64,000 nucleotides of DNA from Amycolatopsis cihanbeyliensis (GCF_006715045.1 NZ_VFML01000002.1:1054001-1118000); one strand, 5' to 3'. Counted from the first letter of the stretch, positions 27,321 through 36,225 are shown. Notes: a model not told the origin generated them from the letters alone. Program-made: numbers and translations.

Positions 27321-28846
27321 CGTGCCCCTCCATTCAGCTCCGGAACCTGGTGTACCAGCGAGCCACCGGCGGCCGCGTCCCGCGCCCCCTCGTAGGCGGC
27401 GGCGACCTTGTACAGCCGGTCATCGGCCAGCGCGGGCGCCATGACCTGCAGACCCACCGGGAGGCCGTCCTCGTCGGACAGCCCGCACGGCACGCTGAGC
27501 GCGGCGTTGCCCGCCAGGTCCGAGGGAATGGTGCACAGGTCGGCGAGGTACATGGCGAGCGGGTCGTCCACCCGCTCGCCGATCTTGAACGCCGTGGTCG
27601 GCGTCGTCGGCGACACCAGCACGTCGACCTGCTCGAACGCGGCGTCGAAGTCGCGGATGATGAGCGTCCGCACCTTCTGCGCCGAGCCGTAGTAGGCGTC
27701 GTAGTAGCCGGAGGACAGCGCGTAGGTGCCGAGCATGATCCGCCGCTTGACCTCGGGACCGAAACCCGCCTCCCTGGTCAGGGACATGACCTCCTCGGCG
27801 CTGTGCGTACCGTCGTCGCTCACCCGGATGCCGTAGCGCATGGCGTCGAACCGGGCCAGGTTCGAGGAGGCCTCACTGGGCGCGATCAGGTAGTAGGCGG
27901 GCAGCGCGTAAGTGAAGTGCGGGCAGGACACCTCGACCACCTCGGCGCCGAGCGCGCGAAGCTGATCCACGGCGGCCTCGAAGGAGCGCAGCACGCCCGG
28001 CTGGTACCCCTCGCCGCGGAACTCGCTGACGACGCCGACCCGCACCCCGCTCAGGCCGTCCCGGGCGCCCTCGCGGGCCGCCGCGACCACCGGGGGGACT
28101 GGGGCGTCGATCGAGGTCGAGTCCATCGGGTCGTGCCCGCCGATGATCTCGTGCAGCATCGCCGCGTCCAGCACCGTCCTGGCACAGGGGCCGCCCTGGT
28201 CCAGCGAGGAGGAGAAGGCGACAAGGCCGTAGCGGGACACCCCGCCGTAGGTCGGTTTGACGCCCACCGTGCCGGTCACCGCGCCGGGCTGGCGAATCGA
28301 CCCGCCGGTGTCGGTACCGATCGCCAGTGGAGCCTCGAACGCGGCCAGCGAGGCCGAGGAACCACCACCGGAGCCGCCGGGGATACGCGCGTGGTCCCAC
28401 GGGTTGTGCGTCGGCCCGAACGCGGAGTTCTCGGTGGAGGAGCCCATGGCGAACTCGTCCATGTTCGTCTTGCCGAGAATCACCACCCCGGCCTCACGCA
28501 GTGTGCGGGTGACCGTGGCGTCGTAGGGCGGAACCCAACCCTCCAGCGTCCTCGAACCACAGGTGGTGGGAATGCCCTTGGTGGTGAACACGTCCTTGAG
28601 CGCGAGCGGCACCCCGGCCAGCGGCGAGGCGGGCGCCTTGCCCGCGGCGAGGTCGGCGTCCACGGCCTCCGCGGCGGCCAGCGCGCCCTCGCGGTCCACG
28701 TGCAGGAACGCGTGCACGTGGTCGTCGACCGCGGCGATCCGGTCCAGGTGTGCCCTGGTGACCTCGACCGAGGTCACCTCGCGGGCATGAATTTTCGCCG
28801 CCAGTTCGGCGGCCGGCAGCGTGGTCAGCTCGGTCAGATCGGTCAC
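27317..28846 (-). CDS. gatA: Aspartyl/glutamyl-tRNA amidotransferase subunit A
   Basis: A 509-residue amidase-signature protein that frees ammonia from glutamine for the GatB reaction. The Ser-cisSer-Lys triad is intact: Lys84 ([10 protein letters not shown]), Ser159 in [12 protein letters not shown], and nucleophile Ser183 in [13 protein letters not shown], with the spacing seen in characterised GatA. GTG 28846 overlaps gatC by 4 bases. Confidence 0.97.
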   Translation of the reverse strand: MTDLTELTTLPAAELAAKIHAREVTSVEVTRAHLDRIAAVDDHVHAFLHVDREGALAAAEAVDADLAAGKAPASPLAGVPLALKDVFTTKGIPTTCGSRTLEGWVPPYDATVTRTLREAGVVILGKTNMDEFAMGSSTENSAFGPTHNPWDHARIPGGSGGGSSASLAAFEAPLAIGTDTGGSIRQPGAVTGTVGVKPTYGGVSRYGLVAFSSSLDQGGPCARTVLDAAMLHEIIGGHDPMDSTSIDAPVPPVVAAAREGARDGLSGVRVGVVSEFRGEGYQPGVLRSFEAAVDQLRALGAEVVEVSCPHFTYALPAYYLIAPSEASSNLARFDAMRYGIRVSDDGTHSAEEVMSLTREAGFGPEVKRRIMLGTYALSSGYYDAYYGSAQKVRTLIIRDFDAAFEQVDVLVSPTTPTTAFKIGERVDDPLAMYLADLCTIPSDLAGNAALSVPCGLSDEDGLPVGLQVMAPALADDRLYKVAAAYEGARDAAAGGSLVHQVPELNGGAR

Positions 28847-29142
28847 TGCTCTTCCCCCAGGATCCGCGGTACCCGGAACCGGCCTTCCTCCGCCGCGGGC
28901 GCCCCGGCGAGCGCCTGCTGCTGGCTGAGTCCCTGGCGGACCACGTCGTCACGGAAAACGTTGGTCAGCGGCACGGCGTGTGAGGTCGGCGGGATGTCCT
29001 CGGCCGCGACCTCACCCACCTTGGCCACGGCGTCCAGGATCTGGTCGAGTTGGCCGGCGAAGGTGTCCAGTTCCTCCTCGGTGACGGCCAGCCTGGCCAG
29101 CTTGGCGAGGTGTGCGACCTCGTCGCGGGAAATGTTGGGCAC
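28843..29142 (-). CDS. gatC: Aspartyl/glutamyl-tRNA amidotransferase subunit C
   Basis: A 99-residue GatC, the small belt-like subunit that holds GatA and GatB together. It starts [20 protein letters not shown], the family opening, from GTG 29142 with GGGGG upstream; a longer in-frame start lacks support. The C-terminus is typical ([13 protein letters not shown]). First gene of the gatCAB operon. Confidence 0.95.
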   Translation of the reverse strand: MPNISRDEVAHLAKLARLAVTEEELDTFAGQLDQILDAVAKVGEVAAEDIPPTSHAVPLTNVFRDDVVRQGLSQQQALAGAPAAEEGRFRVPRILGEEQ

Positions 29143-29360
29143 GCGGGTAACCCCCGGAGTGTGCTGGTCGGTCCTTGTCAAGTACGCAAGTTTATGGTCC
29201 CGCTCGCCGCCCGCACGACCGGGTTATCGACACCAGGGCACAAGATGATCGCGCTCTGCGGACGGTATGCCATCGCGCGGTCGGAGTCTGTCACAATCAG
29301 CGGTCGGCAAGAGCGGCTCCACGGCGAGGCTGGAGCTTTCAGACCCGAGAGGGGTTCGCG

Positions 29361-30017
29361 TTGTCCTTCCTGATCCGGGTGCAGCTCCCGGACAGCCCTG
29401 GGACCCTCGGTGCGGTGGCCACGGCGCTCGGCATGGTCGGCGCGGACATCCTCAGCCTCGATGTCGTGGAGCGCGGCTCCGGACTGGCCATCGACGACCT
29501 GGTGGTCGAGCTACCCTCCGGGCGGCTGCCGGACGCGCTGATCACCGCGGCGGAGAGTGTCGAGGGCGTCGAGGTGGACGCCGTCCGGCCCTACGCCGGG
29601 GTCCTGGACACCCACCGCGAACTGGAACTGGTCGAGGAGATCGCCGGGCAGCCCGCGGCCGGCCTGGAGATCCTGGCCGAGGGCGTGCCCAAGATCGTGC
29701 GTGCCGGCTGGTCGTTGGTGGTGCGCAGGCAGTCCGACGCCACCGTGAAGCGGCTCGCCTCCTCGGGCGCCGCACCCGAGGCACCGATCGCCGAACTACC
29801 GTGGCTGCCGCTGGAACGGGCCACGGTGCTGGACTCCGAGGAGTCCTGGATTCCACCGACCTGGCAGGAGCTCGGTACCGAGCTCGCCGCCACCCCGCTC
29901 GGCAAACCGGACCGGGCGCTGCTGGTCGGGCGTCCCGGCGGGCCGATGTTCCGCGCGGCCGAGGTGGCCAGGCTGGCACACCTCGCCGGGATCGTGGCCG
30001 TCGTCCTGGACGGCTGA
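29361..30017 (+). CDS. ACT-domain protein
   Basis: A 218-residue protein starting with TTG 29361 after GAGAGGGG. The N-terminal ACT domain is clear (FLIRVQLPDSPGTLGAVATALGMVGADILSLDVVER), normally a regulatory amino-acid-binding fold. The C-terminal half is unlike a known enzyme and has GKPDRALLVGRPGGPMFRAAE. It is divergent from gatCAB, a pairing seen in other actinomycetes. An amino-acid-sensing role is inference. Confidence 0.8.
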   Translation: MSFLIRVQLPDSPGTLGAVATALGMVGADILSLDVVERGSGLAIDDLVVELPSGRLPDALITAAESVEGVEVDAVRPYAGVLDTHRELELVEEIAGQPAAGLEILAEGVPKIVRAGWSLVVRRQSDATVKRLASSGAAPEAPIAELPWLPLERATVLDSEESWIPPTWQELGTELAATPLGKPDRALLVGRPGGPMFRAAEVARLAHLAGIVAVVLDG

Positions 30018-30379
30018 CCGCGAAACCCCGGCCCGGACGGCGCCCGCGCGACCGTCCGTGATCGCGTCTCGGCTATCCGGGTTCCGGCACGCCACCGGCC
30101 TCGGACGACTCGTGCCGCGCAACCATGAACACTTCGAGTAACTGCACTTGCACTTGCCGTGACAAGGTGTGAGGTCGTCGCGCCGCGGGCGAACACAAGC
30201 ACAGGCAACGAGCACGCTGAGTGCTGAACACCTTCTCCCTCGCACCCCGGATGCGCATTTACTGAAAAGTGAATTACCTTCCGAGGGATCCCTGAATGTA
30301 GGTTCGAACCATTTCTTTCGGATTACGCGTAGTAACGTCAATACACCCACCGGGCTTCGAGCAACCCACCTACGTGCAA

Positions 30380-30409
30380 TTGACGAGACCCGAGAAAATT
30401 GGCTACCTT
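30380..30409 (+). promoter_or_regulatory. Promoter of the peptide/protease locus
   Basis: TTGACG (30380-30385) and TACCTT (30404-30409) with 18 bases between, in the least GC-rich stretch nearby. Transcription would begin near 30416, giving a leader of about 100 bases. No gene is evident in 30018-30379, which otherwise holds only AT-richer non-coding sequence. Confidence 0.5.
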
Positions 30410-30466
30410 GAACTTGCCTTCGAATAGGAATCCTCCGGAGGCTTCGGGAGCTGATTCATCAGCGAA

Positions 30467-30483
30467 CTCGCGGATATCGCGAG
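30467..30483. promoter_or_regulatory. Inverted repeat in the leader of the peptide gene
   Basis: CTCGCG-GATAT-CGCGAG has perfect 6-bp arms and lies between the promoter and the start of the 52-residue peptide gene. It could be an operator or a leader hairpin. Confidence 0.35.
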
Positions 30484-30516
30484 GTGACGGTTTATCTGTT
30501 CAGGGAGTGATGATTT

Positions 30517-30675
30517 ATGTCCGAAGATCTGGCAACCGCCATGTCGCCGACGCTCGCGGAGCCGGTGACCAGGCAGGCTACCGGAACGGCGAGCTTCGGC
30601 GACACCGTCGACGAATCGATCTTTGGCGGGATCACCTGGAAGGACATCCCGTTCGCAGGGGAGTCCGACGAGTGA
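30517..30675 (+). CDS. Candidate precursor peptide of a PatA/PatG-type protease locus (52 aa)
   Basis: A 52-residue ORF with AGGGAG 9 bases before ATG 30517. It has a leader-like N-terminal part (MSEDLATAMSPTLAEPVTRQ), a Gly/Thr/Ser linker, and the C-terminal stretch FGGITWKDIPFAGESDE with aromatic residues and a Pro before an acidic end. No Cys is present, so lanthionine or thiazole from Cys is not possible, but Ser and Thr are. A perfect palindrome directly follows and then a cyanobactin-type protease gene, the order expected for a RiPP precursor. It lacks the classic PatE recognition sequences. Precursor status is inference from size and context. Confidence 0.65.
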   Translation: MSEDLATAMSPTLAEPVTRQATGTASFGDTVDESIFGGITWKDIPFAGESDE

Positions 30676-30687
30676 CCTTCCACTCGT

Positions 30688-30725
30688 GTTCGGGTGCCTG
30701 CCGGAATTCCGGCAGGCACCCGAAC
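30688..30725. terminator. 38-bp perfect palindrome, likely attenuator after the peptide gene
   Basis: Two exact 19-base arms meet at a central GAATTC without mismatch, 12 bases after the peptide stop and 42 bases before the protease start. A stem of this strength between a small precursor gene and its processing enzymes usually acts as a partial terminator, giving more precursor message than enzyme message. No U-run follows. Confidence 0.75.
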
Positions 30726-30767
30726 CGGGTAGGCCCGCACTCGATCGCGTCGAGGGAGCGCTGCGGC

Positions 30768-33152
30768 ATGAGAAACAGCGCCGGTGAGGTGCCGGCGATT
30801 CCGGGAATTGGCGAGCTGTGGAAGCGGACAACGGGCGACGACCGCATCCGGGTAGCCGTGGTGGACGGGCCGGTCGACCACGACCATCCGGTGTTCGCCG
30901 GAGCCTCGCTCCACGAGGTCGGCGGCGTGTGGCCGCGGGAGAACCCGGCCGGAGGCAAGACCGCCCACGGAACGGCGGTAGCCAGCATACTGGCGGCACA
31001 ACATGCGAGCCCGGTCGCAGGGGTCGCACCCGGCTGCCGGCTGCTGAGCGTGCCCGTCTTCTCCGACCAGCGGCCGAAACCGTCCCAGGTGGACCTCGCC
31101 CGCGGGATCGAACTCGCGGTCGAGGCCGGGGCCCACGTGATCAACATCAGTGCGGGCAAGCTGAGCCCCTCCGGCGGCGCGGACGGAACCCTGGCCAGTG
31201 CGATCGACCTGTGCCACGACAACGACGTGCTGGTGGTCGCCGCGGCGGGCAACGACGGGTGCTTCTGTGACCACGTCCCGGCGGCGCTGCCGGCCGTGGT
31301 CGCGGTCGGTGCCATGGACAGGGCCGGCGAGCCGATGCGGATCAGCAACTGGGGCCCTGGCTACCGGCACCACGGCATCCTCGCCCCCGGCGAGCAGATC
31401 ACCTGTGCCTGCCCCGGCGGCGGGATCGCCCGGCGAACCGGTACCAGCATGGCCGCCCCGATCGTCTCGGGGGTGGCCGCCCTCCTGCTGAGCCTGCGGG
31501 TCCGGGCGGGCCTGCCCGCACGGCCGCGGGCCGTCCGCACCCTCCTGTTGGAAAGCGCAGATCCGTGCCCGGTCGGCGATCCGGTCGCTTGCCTGCGATA
31601 CCTGGCCGGGACACTCAACATAGAAGGAGCGGTAGACGCGATGACCAAGCATGTGGAAGAACAGGCCGACACCGCCGTGCAGGTGTCCTGCGAGTGCGCA
31701 CCTGAACCCGCCGTCGAACCGCCGGTCGAGACACCGGCGGAGCCGGAAGCGGCCGGCCACGCACTCACTCCGGTTTCGCGGGCGCTCGATGCGGAGCCCG
31801 AGCACGAGTTGGTGACCTCCGAGTCGGTGCCTCCGTCCGGGGAGCCGGTGTCCGAGTCCTGGCAGCGGCTGGTGTACGCCGTCGGTATCCTCGGCTACGA
31901 CTTCGGCTCGGAAGCGCGCCGGGACTCGTTCAAGCAGCTCATGCCCCCGACGCAGGGCCCGGGCGGGCTCCCGATACAGGCGAACCCCTATGACGTCCGG
32001 CAGATGGTCGCCTACCTCAAGCAGAACCCGTCCGAGGCTTCGGCCCTGATCTGGACACTCAACCTCGAGCTCACCCCGATCTACGCGGTCGAACCCATCG
32101 GCAGCTACGGCCCGGAGGTCTACCGGACGCTGGTCAGCCTGCTGGAGGCACAGGCCGACGCCTCGTCCGCGGCGGACGACGAGATCGACCTCATGGCGGG
32201 CATCGTGCGGGCGCTGCGGGACGCGTTGTCGGCAAGGCACGCGGCGGAGCAAGCACACAGTGATGCGGCGATGAGCTCGAGCAAGCAGGAGGTCACACGG
32301 CTCGCCCATACCGCTGCCCAGCAGGCGAGGAATGCCACGGACCACCTGACGAGCGCGTTCGACCGGGCCAAGCAGGCGAAGTACCTGACCGACAACGAGG
32401 TCATCGAGGCCGTGCGGCGGGCACTCGAGGACTCGAGCACGAAGCTGGACAAGATCGACGAGTCCCTCAGCAAGATCACCGGACAGACGAAGATCGACGA
32501 CATCAAGGGCTACGCCGAGCAGTCCGCCGCCACCGCCTACCGGGTGTACCACGACGCGTCCGGACCGATCGTCGAGGCGATCAAGGGGAGGACGGGCAAG
32601 CGGCGAGTGGAACGGGTCGCTCTTCCTGGCCGTCTCGGCGGGCAGACCGTGCGGTTGTTCTCCGGGCAGGCCATCCCCGCGGTGACGATCGACCAGGTCC
32701 GCGGGCTCGTGGGCTGGGACGTGAACACGCTCGTCCAACCCCCGGTCCCGGACACCGCGTCGGACGAGGGCGACGACCTCGCCCGGCTGGCCGGGCTGTC
32801 CCTGGACCAGGAGGCCGCGCAGAACCTCCGCGACTTCCTCAACCGGATCTACTTCGACATGCGCAACCTGGGCTCGACCTCGGCCGACCGGGCACTGAAC
32901 TTCGCCGCCACCAACGCCTTCCTGTCCAGGCAGATCTTCGTCGAAGAGAACAAGAAGAAGCGGTCCATGGACAAGATCAGCGTCGAGAAGAGCCCGTACG
33001 GGCGCATGGACAGCGACTCATGGGACATCAAGCTCCGGTTCTTCGACCCGGAGAACACCCACCGCGCGTACCGGGTATATCGGTACACCATCGACGTCAG
33101 CGACGTGTATCCGGTGACGGTCGGCGGGGTGCGGTCCTGGAGCGAGGCATGA
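30768..33152 (+). CDS. Subtilisin-type protease with PatA/PatG cyanobactin-maturation architecture, catalytic triad intact
   Basis: A 794-residue S8 protease without a signal peptide. ATG 30768 follows GAGGGAG; an in-frame GTG at 30672 would overlap the peptide stop but has the palindrome in its path. The triad is Asp33 (VAVVDGPVDHDHPVF), His67 (KTAHGTAVASIL), Ser227 (RTGTSMAAPIVSG), with oxyanion Asn162 (AAAGNDGCFC). After residue 300 comes the conserved PatA/PatG region: LGYDFGSEARRDSF, LIWTLNLELTPIYAVEPIG, and near the end SPYGRMDSDSWDIKLRFFDP and YTIDVSDVYPVTVG. A hydrophilic, probably coiled-coil insert of about 150 residues (ARHAAEQAHSDAAMSSSKQE) separates these blocks. In cyanobactin systems PatA cuts the leader and PatG cuts and cyclises the C-terminal side. 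Here it probably processes the upstream peptide. Confidence 0.88.
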   Translation: MRNSAGEVPAIPGIGELWKRTTGDDRIRVAVVDGPVDHDHPVFAGASLHEVGGVWPRENPAGGKTAHGTAVASILAAQHASPVAGVAPGCRLLSVPVFSDQRPKPSQVDLARGIELAVEAGAHVINISAGKLSPSGGADGTLASAIDLCHDNDVLVVAAAGNDGCFCDHVPAALPAVVAVGAMDRAGEPMRISNWGPGYRHHGILAPGEQITCACPGGGIARRTGTSMAAPIVSGVAALLLSLRVRAGLPARPRAVRTLLLESADPCPVGDPVACLRYLAGTLNIEGAVDAMTKHVEEQADTAVQVSCECAPEPAVEPPVETPAEPEAAGHALTPVSRALDAEPEHELVTSESVPPSGEPVSESWQRLVYAVGILGYDFGSEARRDSFKQLMPPTQGPGGLPIQANPYDVRQMVAYLKQNPSEASALIWTLNLELTPIYAVEPIGSYGPEVYRTLVSLLEAQADASSAADDEIDLMAGIVRALRDALSARHAAEQAHSDAAMSSSKQEVTRLAHTAAQQARNATDHLTSAFDRAKQAKYLTDNEVIEAVRRALEDSSTKLDKIDESLSKITGQTKIDDIKGYAEQSAATAYRVYHDASGPIVEAIKGRTGKRRVERVALPGRLGGQTVRLFSGQAIPAVTIDQVRGLVGWDVNTLVQPPVPDTASDEGDDLARLAGLSLDQEAAQNLRDFLNRIYFDMRNLGSTSADRALNFAATNAFLSRQIFVEENKKKRSMDKISVEKSPYGRMDSDSWDIKLRFFDPENTHRAYRVYRYTIDVSDVYPVTVGGVRSWSEA

Positions 33153-33213
33153 GGTCCCGTCCGGCGGATCGCCCTCGCGGCACCGTGAACAAACCACCAG
33201 CAGGAGAATTCCG

Positions 33214-33462
33214 ATGAGTTTCCCGACGCCCGTGCAAGCACCACCGGTACAACGACCCGCACTGGTTCGGTTGGAAGACCTCGCCATCGTGCGGGAGGCC
33301 TATGCGAACTCCGGTGGAGACATCGACCGGATCGTCTACCTGACCGTCAGGCTTCGGCACCACTACAACTTCAACGATCCACCGCAGTTCGCGTATCCCG
33401 GCTACGACCGGATGGCCGTCTCGGCCCACGACGTGCCGGCTCCGAGCTCGCGAGGCGCGTAA
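33214..33462 (+). CDS. Small protein resembling PatB/AcyB-type cyanobactin accessory proteins (82 aa)
   Basis: ATG 33214 follows GGAGA. The protein begins SFPTPVQAPPVQRPALVRLE and has YLTVRLRHHYNFNDPPQFAY in its second half. It has no signal or membrane span. The size, the N-terminal PPVQRP pattern and the position between two PatA/PatG-type proteases suggest the small PatB family of cyanobactin clusters, whose function is unclear. The family match is from memory and modest. It ends with TAA six bases before the next start. A second precursor is the alternative. Confidence 0.55.
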   Translation: MSFPTPVQAPPVQRPALVRLEDLAIVREAYANSGGDIDRIVYLTVRLRHHYNFNDPPQFAYPGYDRMAVSAHDVPAPSSRGA

Positions 33463-33467
33463 CCAGG

Positions 33468-35225
33468 ATGACAGCCATCGAGGAGATCCCCGGTGTCCGC
33501 GACCTGTGGCAGCACACCCGTGGCGACCCCGAGATCGTCGTCGGGCTCGTGGAGGGGCATCCTGACCTGTCCCATCCCTGTTTCGCGGGCGCCGACATCA
33601 CGGTGATCGAACCGGGCTGGCTGCCGGACATCCCGCCCGCCACACCCGTGGTCGAACACGCGACCTACGTCGCAAGTGTCCTGTTCGGACAACCGGGCAG
33701 TTCGTCCCCGGGTGTGGCGCCGCGGTGCCGGGGCATCGCGGTTCCCGCGGTCCGGGACCCGGAGACAGCACGCGATCCGCTGAACCTGGCGCGAGCCGTC
33801 GAGGTTCTGGTCGAGGCCGGGGCCCGGATCATCCACTTCGCGCCCGTGCACGCCACGCTGTCCGGCGCCGCGTACCCGGTGCTGGAGCGAACCGTGGCCG
33901 CCGCGGTGGACGCGGGGGTGCTGATCGTCGCGCCCACCGGGAACGACTACGGCCGTACGCTGGTCGCCCCCGGCATCCTGCGGGGGGTACTCGCCGTCGG
34001 TGCCTTCGACGACAGCGGAATCATGTTCAAGTTCAGCAACTGGGGACCGGAGTTCGGCACCCACGGCATCGTCGCCCCGGGAGGCGGCGTGACCGCCGCC
34101 GCTCCCGGAGGGGGCGCGGCGACGCACAAGGGCACCAGCGTGTCCACTCCCATCGTGACAGGCGTCGCCGCGCTGCTGGCAAGCTTGCGCAGGCGGCGCG
34201 GCCTGCCCGCTGATCCGCTTTCCGTCCGGGACGCGCTGGTCGCCAGCGCGCTGCCGTGCACAGCGGAACAGGCCCGGGACGAACCGGAACGCTGCCTGGC
34301 GGGACGGTTGAACGTGCCCGGCGCCACCCGCCTCGCCGCCGCCGATGCCCCCGACTCGGTGACGCTGAGCACGGCCTCGGCCGACCTCCCGCTGCCGCCA
34401 CCGGGAACACCGGTATACCCGCTCGGCACGATCGGCTACGACTTCGGTACCCAGCGGCGCCGGGACCGGTTCCCGCCACTCGAGGACCCGCGAGCCATGG
34501 TCAGGCACCTGCGGGACAACCCGGCGGACGCGGCGGACCTGATCTGGACTCTCGACCTGGACCTGGCCCCGGTCTACGCGATCCGGCCTACGGGCACCCA
34601 CGTCGCCGAGATCCACCGCCGACTCGTGCGCCTGTTCGAGTACCAGGTCACCCCGCCCGGCCCGGGGTCTGATCCGAGCCCGACCCCGTTCGACCGGTGC
34701 TCGCTTCCCGCCCGGGTCACCAGCGAGCTGACCACGCTCCGGTCCGGGCGGGCAGTGCCGATCCTCGACGTCGGCCATGCCCGGGGCCTGTCCGGGTGGA
34801 ACACCGAGTACCTTTCGAAACAGGCGATCGACCGGCTCACCGCCACCATGCCGGTCGAGCTCAGGGAGCGGATCCTGCGGGAGTTCCGGGCATTCCTCGA
34901 CCGAGCCTACGCGGACCGGCGAAACCTGGGCCTTTCGTCACCGGAGCGGGCGCTGAACTATGCCGTCACGAACGTTATGCAGGCCGCGACCGTGTTCACC
35001 GCCGCGACCTCCGAGCACCTGGTACTGGACGCCATCTCGGTAAGCAGGAGTCCCTACGGCAGGGTCGACAGCGACTGCTGGGACATCGAGCTGCGCTTCT
35101 TCGACCCGGCCGAGAACACCCGGGCGGGCAAGGAATGGCGTTTCACCATCGACGTGGCCGACGTACACCCGATCACGTTCGGCAAGCCCAAGGCGTGGCC
35201 GGCGCGGACCTCGGCCCGGGTCTGA
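33468..35225 (+). CDS. PatA/PatG-family subtilisin-like protein with Asp-to-Glu change in the triad
   Basis: A 585-residue paralogue of the protease at 30768-33152 without the coiled-coil insert. It keeps His64 (VEHATYVASVLFG), Asn159 (APTGNDYG) and Ser224 (KGTSVSTPIVTG), but the first catalytic position is Glu29 (VVGLVEGHPDLSHPCF) where the paralogue has Asp33. The C-terminal blocks GTIGYDFGTQRRRDRF, LIWTLDLDLAPVYAI, SPYGRVDSDCWDIELRFFDP and FTIDVADVHPITFG are conserved. It may be a weakened or inactive partner, or have changed specificity, in a two-protease system like PatA plus PatG. It follows the 82-residue protein almost without a gap. Confidence 0.87.
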   Translation: MTAIEEIPGVRDLWQHTRGDPEIVVGLVEGHPDLSHPCFAGADITVIEPGWLPDIPPATPVVEHATYVASVLFGQPGSSSPGVAPRCRGIAVPAVRDPETARDPLNLARAVEVLVEAGARIIHFAPVHATLSGAAYPVLERTVAAAVDAGVLIVAPTGNDYGRTLVAPGILRGVLAVGAFDDSGIMFKFSNWGPEFGTHGIVAPGGGVTAAAPGGGAATHKGTSVSTPIVTGVAALLASLRRRRGLPADPLSVRDALVASALPCTAEQARDEPERCLAGRLNVPGATRLAAADAPDSVTLSTASADLPLPPPGTPVYPLGTIGYDFGTQRRRDRFPPLEDPRAMVRHLRDNPADAADLIWTLDLDLAPVYAIRPTGTHVAEIHRRLVRLFEYQVTPPGPGSDPSPTPFDRCSLPARVTSELTTLRSGRAVPILDVGHARGLSGWNTEYLSKQAIDRLTATMPVELRERILREFRAFLDRAYADRRNLGLSSPERALNYAVTNVMQAATVFTAATSEHLVLDAISVSRSPYGRVDSDCWDIELRFFDPAENTRAGKEWRFTIDVADVHPITFGKPKAWPARTSARV

Positions 35226-35241
35226 CCACCTACCGGGCACC

Positions 35242-36225
35242 TCACGCCGGGGGCAGCTCGGCCCACACGTCCCCGGCGAGTTGTTCGGCCTTGGCGCACA
35301 TGGTCTCCCCGTCCCCATCGGTGCCCGGCAGCGACACCAGCACCTCGGCGATCTCCACCGCGCCCGGTGACCCGGCGCCGCCGAAGGGGATATGTGCTGT
35401 CTCGACGGTGCAGAACGCGACGTCGTGGTTGCGTGACCCACGCTCGTAGACCTTCCCGGTCACCGAGCGCCTGCCGGCGATCTCGGTCTCTTTGTGACCG
35501 TGCCCCTTCGTGTCCGGCTCCGGTCCGTAACCGAACCGGACCGAGGCGTACGCGCTGTCCCACTCCTCGGGCGAGGGGTCCCACCGGCACCGCTGGCCGG
35601 AAGGGCTGGCGACCTGCTCAGCCTGCGCCAGTTCCGGCGACAGCCCGGCGGCGCCGCCCGGCAACAGGTCGCACGCGTCGATCGACTGCAACGAGTTCGT
35701 GGCCGGGTCCCGCTGCTCGACCGCGTCGTCCCGTACCTTCCGGACCACCGTGTCCATCGCCGTGCCCGCGACGGTGCACAGCTCCTGCTGCTGGTCATCC
35801 CCACCGCTGGCGGACACATCCAGGGTAACGTCGTCGGCAAACACGAGTGCCTGCGAGCACCAGCCCTCACCCTGGTCCTGCCCGACCCACATTCCGTCAT
35901 CGAACTCCCGAACGCGATTGTCGGCCAACTCGGGATAATTGTCCAACTCGGTCAGCAACCCGACGGTCACCCCGATGTCGTCATCCGCAATGTCGATATC
36001 CACCAGGCACATGTCGAACTGGGTGAAGTCCCGCTCGGCATCGATCGACGCGTGGCCGAACTCCGCGAGCTCATCCGGTTCGGCGAGGCTGCACGGGTCC
36101 AACGTGGTCAGGTCGCCCAGCACGTTCCGCGAGGTCGGTTCGTCCTCGCCGGCGCCACTGCAACCGGCGAGCAACGCGATCGCGCCAACCGCGCCGGCAA
36201 GCGTCCGCCACCCAGTATTCGTCAT
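35242..36225 (-). CDS. DUF3558-like lipoprotein with two tandem domains
   Basis: A 327-residue lipoprotein (signal ending ALLAGC, so lipid-anchored). Two domain starts are visible: LTTLDPCSLAEPDELAEFG near residue 40 and LQSIDACDLLPGGAAGLSPE near 180. Each resembles the Asp-Pro-Cys-(S/D)-Leu opening of DUF3558, a family of unknown function common in Pseudonocardiaceae and mycobacteria, where a single domain is usual. Several cysteine pairs suggest disulfides outside the cell. It is convergent with the second protease gene. Confidence 0.75.
   Translation of the reverse strand: MTNTGWRTLAGAVGAIALLAGCSGAGEDEPTSRNVLGDLTTLDPCSLAEPDELAEFGHASIDAERDFTQFDMCLVDIDIADDDIGVTVGLLTELDNYPELADNRVREFDDGMWVGQDQGEGWCSQALVFADDVTLDVSASGGDDQQQELCTVAGTAMDTVVRKVRDDAVEQRDPATNSLQSIDACDLLPGGAAGLSPELAQAEQVASPSGQRCRWDPSPEEWDSAYASVRFGYGPEPDTKGHGHKETEIAGRRSVTGKVYERGSRNHDVAFCTVETAHIPFGGAGSPGAVEIAEVLVSLPGTDGDGETMCAKAEQLAGDVWAELPPA

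Noticed and set aside
30672..30767. GTG 30672 as start of the first PatA/PatG-like protease, overlapping the peptide stop by GTGA.
   Set aside because: It would translate through the 38-bp palindrome and add a sequence unlike the family. ATG 30768 has its own ribosome site and begins where homologues begin. I keep the alternative in mind.
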